A DNA stretch of 8,867 nucleotides, from positions 1,948-10,814 of the forward strand of contig PMHI01000517.1 of assembly GCA_003156615.1 (NCBI GenBank), given 5' to 3'. The DNA comes from Acidobacteriaceae bacterium (GTDB lineage Bacteria > Acidobacteriota > Terriglobia > Terriglobales > SbA1). The notes under the pieces are model-generated. The model was not told the DNA's origin. It worked only from the letters and a program-made list of their open reading frames with translations, and did not search any database. The translations under genes and the position numbers were made by a program. This document shows, piece by piece, positions 6,270 through 8,867 of the stretch; positions within the stretch are counted from its first letter, which is position 1, and every line of letters starts with the position of its first letter.

Positions 6270-7498
6270 GTCTGACTCTCGACGAACGCACGAAGATTTT
6301 AGACAGAGTCTGCCGCTTGGTGGAGACCAAACATTTCAATCCGGGCATGAATGGAGTGGATTGGAATGCTTTGGCTCGGAGCCGGAGGGATCAGATTCTG
6401 GCTTGCACCGAACCAGAAACGTTCGAGAGAGAAGTCCACAGAACCGTTTCCGAGCTTAAGACCAGCCACACCGGCTTCCGACATGCCGGAATGCGAAATA
6501 TACCCGCTCGGCACGCCATCAACGCAACCATGCAGCGCATTGCCGTTAACGGGAGTGAATGCTGGATGTTTCAGGATGTGCATCAAGGTGGTCCGGCCTA
6601 CTGTGCGGGGATACGCCCTGGGGATCTGTTGCTCGGCAACGGCGACCGCGAGATTCGACCGCCAGAGGATCTGACGTTTTCGGTTGGCGAGTCTGCGAGT
6701 CTGCGAATCGAGAAACTGCATGGAGGACAGCAGACGGTCAAAGTCCAATTGCCGATGCCCAAGTCCAAGAAACATCCTGTAAGCGCGCCCAAGGCGGTAC
6801 GCACTGAGAGGTTGAGCTACGAAATTGGGCTGCTCAAAGTCGCCATGTTTCCTGGCGCGGTAGGGATCGACGTCGCCAAGGACATCGATTCTGGAATCGC
6901 ATCTTTGGAGGGCTGTAGCCGCCTCATCGTGGACCTGCGCGGAAACACAGGCGGCGGTATCGGCGGACTGCGCCTCATGAGCTATTTGACACCAGGGAAA
7001 CTGGAGGTTGGCTACAGCCTCACCCGAAAGCGCCGCGAGCGTGGCTATCGGAGAGAGGAGCTGACCCGTTTTGGGCGAATCCCTTCCCACAAAGCGACTC
7101 TGTTTTGGTTAGCAGCACGGTATGCGTTCGTGGACAAATCGATCCTCGTAGTCACTGAGGGCCTCGGCGAACGGCACTTTCATGGCCGGGTTGTCCTCCT
7201 CGTCAACGAACATACCGCCAGCGCCGGCGAAATGGTCGCTGCATTCGCGGAAGAGAATCATCTGGCAACAATAGTGGGAGCCAAAACCCCAGGCCGGTTG
7301 CTGAGTGGCAGTGCATTTAAGGTAGGGCACGGCTACATTCTCGGATTACCGGTGGCTGGCTATTTGACGTGGCAAGGAAGGATGCTGGAAAACAACGGCA
7401 TTGTCCCCACTGCTTCCGCTGACGTTTCGCGAGACGCTTTGCGAGAAGGTAAAGACATGCAACTGGAGAAGGCCGTCGAGGTGGCGAAGAATCTGTAG
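6266..7498 (+). CDS. S41-family serine peptidase with PDZ domain, cytoplasmic, tricorn-type active site
   Basis: This 410-residue protein has the S41 architecture: an N-terminal helical cap (about 1-75), a PDZ-like domain (about 88-163, with GGPAYCAGIRPGDLLL at 108-123), and the peptidase core (about 180-385) with strand LIVDLRGNTGGG (220-231). The nucleophile is Ser319 in NEHTASAGEMVA. Counting 25 residues on, as between Ser and Lys of E. coli Prc, gives Arg344, so the Ser-Lys dyad of the CtpA/Prc branch is absent. Instead His68 in KTSHTGF and Glu375 in LENNG match the His and Glu of tricorn-core-like members. No signal peptide or membrane segment is visible, so it should stay in the cytoplasm, unlike most bacterial tail-specific proteases. 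It is translated from the CHAT transcript and likely acts with that protein, as substrate or effector. Peptidase identity is firm; target and role are unknown. Confidence 0.88.
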   Translation: MSLTLDERTKILDRVCRLVETKHFNPGMNGVDWNALARSRRDQILACTEPETFEREVHRTVSELKTSHTGFRHAGMRNIPARHAINATMQRIAVNGSECWMFQDVHQGGPAYCAGIRPGDLLLGNGDREIRPPEDLTFSVGESASLRIEKLHGGQQTVKVQLPMPKSKKHPVSAPKAVRTERLSYEIGLLKVAMFPGAVGIDVAKDIDSGIASLEGCSRLIVDLRGNTGGGIGGLRLMSYLTPGKLEVGYSLTRKRRERGYRREELTRFGRIPSHKATLFWLAARYAFVDKSILVVTEGLGERHFHGRVVLLVNEHTASAGEMVAAFAEENHLATIVGAKTPGRLLSGSAFKVGHGYILGLPVAGYLTWQGRMLENNGIVPTASADVSRDALREGKDMQLEKAVEVAKNL

Positions 7499-7821
7499 CC
7501 TCGACTGGTCTGCAATCACGCCCCATTGAGATGATTCGACCGCGATACATTCCGAGTGCGTGATCTTTGGAGCCACCGCGATTTGCTGCGGGCCAAAGCA
7601 AATTATGCGGTAACCGGCCTGATCCGGGTGCAAATTCAACGTTAAACGTGAACGAAACTCTTTCCGGCTCCGACATTCTCCATTGGATCGGGGGTGGCGG
7701 CCGACTTGGGATTGTGTCCATCGCCAGAGCAAGGCGATCTATTTCCTTTTGGTAACGGACGCGGCTACCGTAAATAAATTCGATCGCGCTCAAAAACAAA
7801 TCTGTCTCCAACACAAGTACG
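7499..7821. other. Convergent intergenic region, 323 bases, no convincing gene
   Basis: The stretch lies between the ends of two genes that face each other. I see no ribosome-binding-site-led gene, tRNA or insertion sequence in it. Minus-strand frames are open for a distance and parts read protein-like, but no frame has a matching start and coherent domain. One imperfect hairpin (7565-7598) is listed separately. Confidence 0.55.
7565..7598. repeat. Imperfect stem-loop between convergent genes
   Basis: CTTTGG (7565-7570) pairs with CCAAAG (7593-7598), and inside them CCGC (7576-7579) pairs with GCGG (7588-7591), with an asymmetric internal loop. Neither strand has a T-run after it, so an intrinsic terminator is not well supported; a transcript-end structure for either gene remains possible. 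Confidence 0.3.
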
Positions 7822-8867
7822 TCATTGTTCAAACGAGAAAACCGCGCCCTTCGTAATTGGAGGCAACGTGAAGACGGTTGCATCTTGCTTGCGGCTGCCA
7901 TTGACCATCTGCTCCGTGCCGAGAAATGGCAGAAAGTAGGCTTTGCCCGCTGTTTTCGAATGCACCGTTACCGTGACTCCGTTTTGCGGAGTTTGAATGG
8001 GGTTTACACCCCCGCGTAGTCCCGCGAAGTTTGCGAAGAAGCACTCGATGTGCCCGTCGGCAGTGCGGGCGATTGAAGTCGCCAACTGCGGCCCAGCGTC
8101 GATCATCACAGTACTGCCGCCCTTGAGCGCTCGAAGAAATGCTTGTTCCGAATCCGGGGAAGCGCTGTCGAAATCCTTCTCCAGCGCCGCGTTGTAAGTT
8201 TTTCCTGGACAAACCGGGAAGCGGATGATCTCGTTTGACCTTCCGAGTCCGGTCGCGTCCTTCCCGGTTATCACAAGCCGACCCCCTGCGGCTGCGAATG
8301 CCCGCAGCGCAGCTTTTTCATCGTCTCCGAGTACACGCACATCGGGCAGAACCAGGGTTTGCCCGCGAAATTCCGCCAACGTTCGGGGAGTCACGATCTG
8401 AAATTCAAGATGCTGCTGCATCAACAGAATCAGAATTCCTCGATAGGAAGCAATGAAATCATCGGCATAAAAGTTCCGGGTCTGTGGAGAAAAATAAACT
8501 CCAATCGGATCAACCGGCATGCGTGGCAGGTAAAAGGTCTTCTCGTGCTCCTGAATCCATGAAAATATCTTCTTGCGCGTCGGCTGATCATTCGATCCCG
8601 CCATCGAATGCCCGGGCGCGTCCCAGAAATTCGCTCCCGCCACTAGTTCTGACATGGCCAGATTCATCATCGCTTCGCGCGCATCAACCTTTTTGTCTCC
8701 GTCCCACGAGTAGTTCAGAATCCAGGTTGCCTTGCCTTGCGCGAATGCGCGAAAGGAATGTATGCCCACTTGATAGCGGAACCAATCGAGCGGCGCGCGC
8801 GACGAAGCCATATGATCGCCGTTGCCAAACTCATATTCATGCGCAATTGCATCCACCACTGGATATA
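7822..8867 (-). CDS. Glycoside hydrolase-like protein, C-terminal part with beta-galactosidase-trimerisation-type domain (5' end outside window)
   Basis: The frame is open from the right edge to TGA at 7822-7824, about 348 residues, so the N-terminus is missing. A GTG at 8859 is an internal codon in my reading, since the frame continues past it with no stop. The first 100 residues counted from that GTG (WILNYSWDGD, ELVAGANFWDAPGH) look like the last strands and helices of a TIM barrel. Residues about 115-200 form a Rossmann-like unit with LVLPDVRVLGDDEKAALRAF and AAAGGRLVITG, the hallmark of the trimerisation domain of GH42-type beta-galactosidases and related large hydrolases. The last 100 residues look like a beta-sandwich. 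It would hydrolyse a carbohydrate substrate, which cannot be predicted here, and catalytic residues cannot be assigned. It is convergent with the protease operon and shows no link to it; it may be chromosomal flank or unrelated cargo. Confidence 0.6.
   Translation of the reverse strand, partial: YPVVDAIAHEYEFGNGDHMASSRAPLDWFRYQVGIHSFRAFAQGKATWILNYSWDGDKKVDAREAMMNLAMSELVAGANFWDAPGHSMAGSNDQPTRKKIFSWIQEHEKTFYLPRMPVDPIGVYFSPQTRNFYADDFIASYRGILILLMQQHLEFQIVTPRTLAEFRGQTLVLPDVRVLGDDEKAALRAFAAAGGRLVITGKDATGLGRSNEIIRFPVCPGKTYNAALEKDFDSASPDSEQAFLRALKGGSTVMIDAGPQLATSIARTADGHIECFFANFAGLRGGVNPIQTPQNGVTVTVHSKTAGKAYFLPFLGTEQMVNGSRKQDATVFTLPPITKGAVFSFEQ

Noticed and set aside
6687..6709. Short tandem repeat GCGAGTCT x2 plus a degenerate third copy
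   Set aside because: It is inside the S41 coding sequence, keeps the frame of the PDZ domain by encoding GESASLRI, and is too short to be more than local slippage.
6299..7090. Minus-strand open frame of 263 codons opposite the S41 gene
   Set aside because: The plus strand has clear PDZ and S41 motifs throughout; the antisense product shows no recognisable motif and no ribosome binding site was evident.
6266..7498. Bacterial gasdermin or other pore-forming partner of the CHAT protease
   Set aside because: The downstream gene is clearly an S41 peptidase with PDZ domain; no pore-forming or lipidated gasdermin-like sequence is present.
7317..7901. Minus-strand open frame of 194 codons across the convergent gap
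   Set aside because: It overlaps the 3' ends of both flanking genes in a different frame and has no coherent domain; it is more likely chance openness, though remnants are noted as a low-interest finding.

Overview
The window looks like the cargo edge of a conjugative or integrative-conjugative element in a moderately GC-rich soil-type bacterium. An acidobacterial host is my best guess: the RepB-type primase beside a VirD4-like coupling protein, and the TPR-CHAT protein style, resemble acidobacterial mobile elements as I remember them. That assignment is from memory and was not tested by a search.

Region 1 (1-3289, plus strand) is conjugation machinery in a tight series. It starts with the last 50 codons of a VirB11/TrbB/CpaF-type secretion ATPase. 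The ATPase overlaps by 14 bases a RepB-family primase gene of 323 residues. After 51 bases comes a 708-residue VirD4/TraD-type coupling ATPase with two membrane segments, Walker A and Walker B. Together they would power the DNA-transfer channel, feed DNA into it, and possibly prime the complementary strand in the recipient.

Region 2 (3290-3458) is a 169-base regulatory gap. It holds a terminator-like stem-loop that competes with two other hairpins, followed by a 7-bp inverted repeat just upstream of the next gene. This probably separates the conjugation operon from the cargo operon.

Region 3 (3459-7498, plus strand) is the most interesting part: a two-gene protease operon. The first gene encodes a 936-residue membrane-anchored TPR protein ending in an intact CHAT (caspase-like) protease domain with His790/Cys837. 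Its stop codon overlaps (ATGA) the start of a 410-residue PDZ-containing S41 peptidase. The S41 protein has no signal peptide and its catalytic residues look tricorn-like (Ser319, His68, Glu375). Two proteases of different clans, translationally coupled and carried as cargo next to conjugation genes, suggest a proteolytic relay, possibly for defence, stress response or element maintenance. I know of no characterised CHAT-S41 system; this is inference.

Region 4 (7499-7821) is a 323-base convergent intergenic stretch with one hairpin and no convincing gene. Region 5 (7822-8867, minus strand) is the 3' part of a gene, running off the right edge, whose product resembles the C-terminal half of a GH42-like glycoside hydrolase with a beta-galactosidase-trimerisation-type domain. 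It looks metabolic and probably marks either other cargo or the flanking chromosome.
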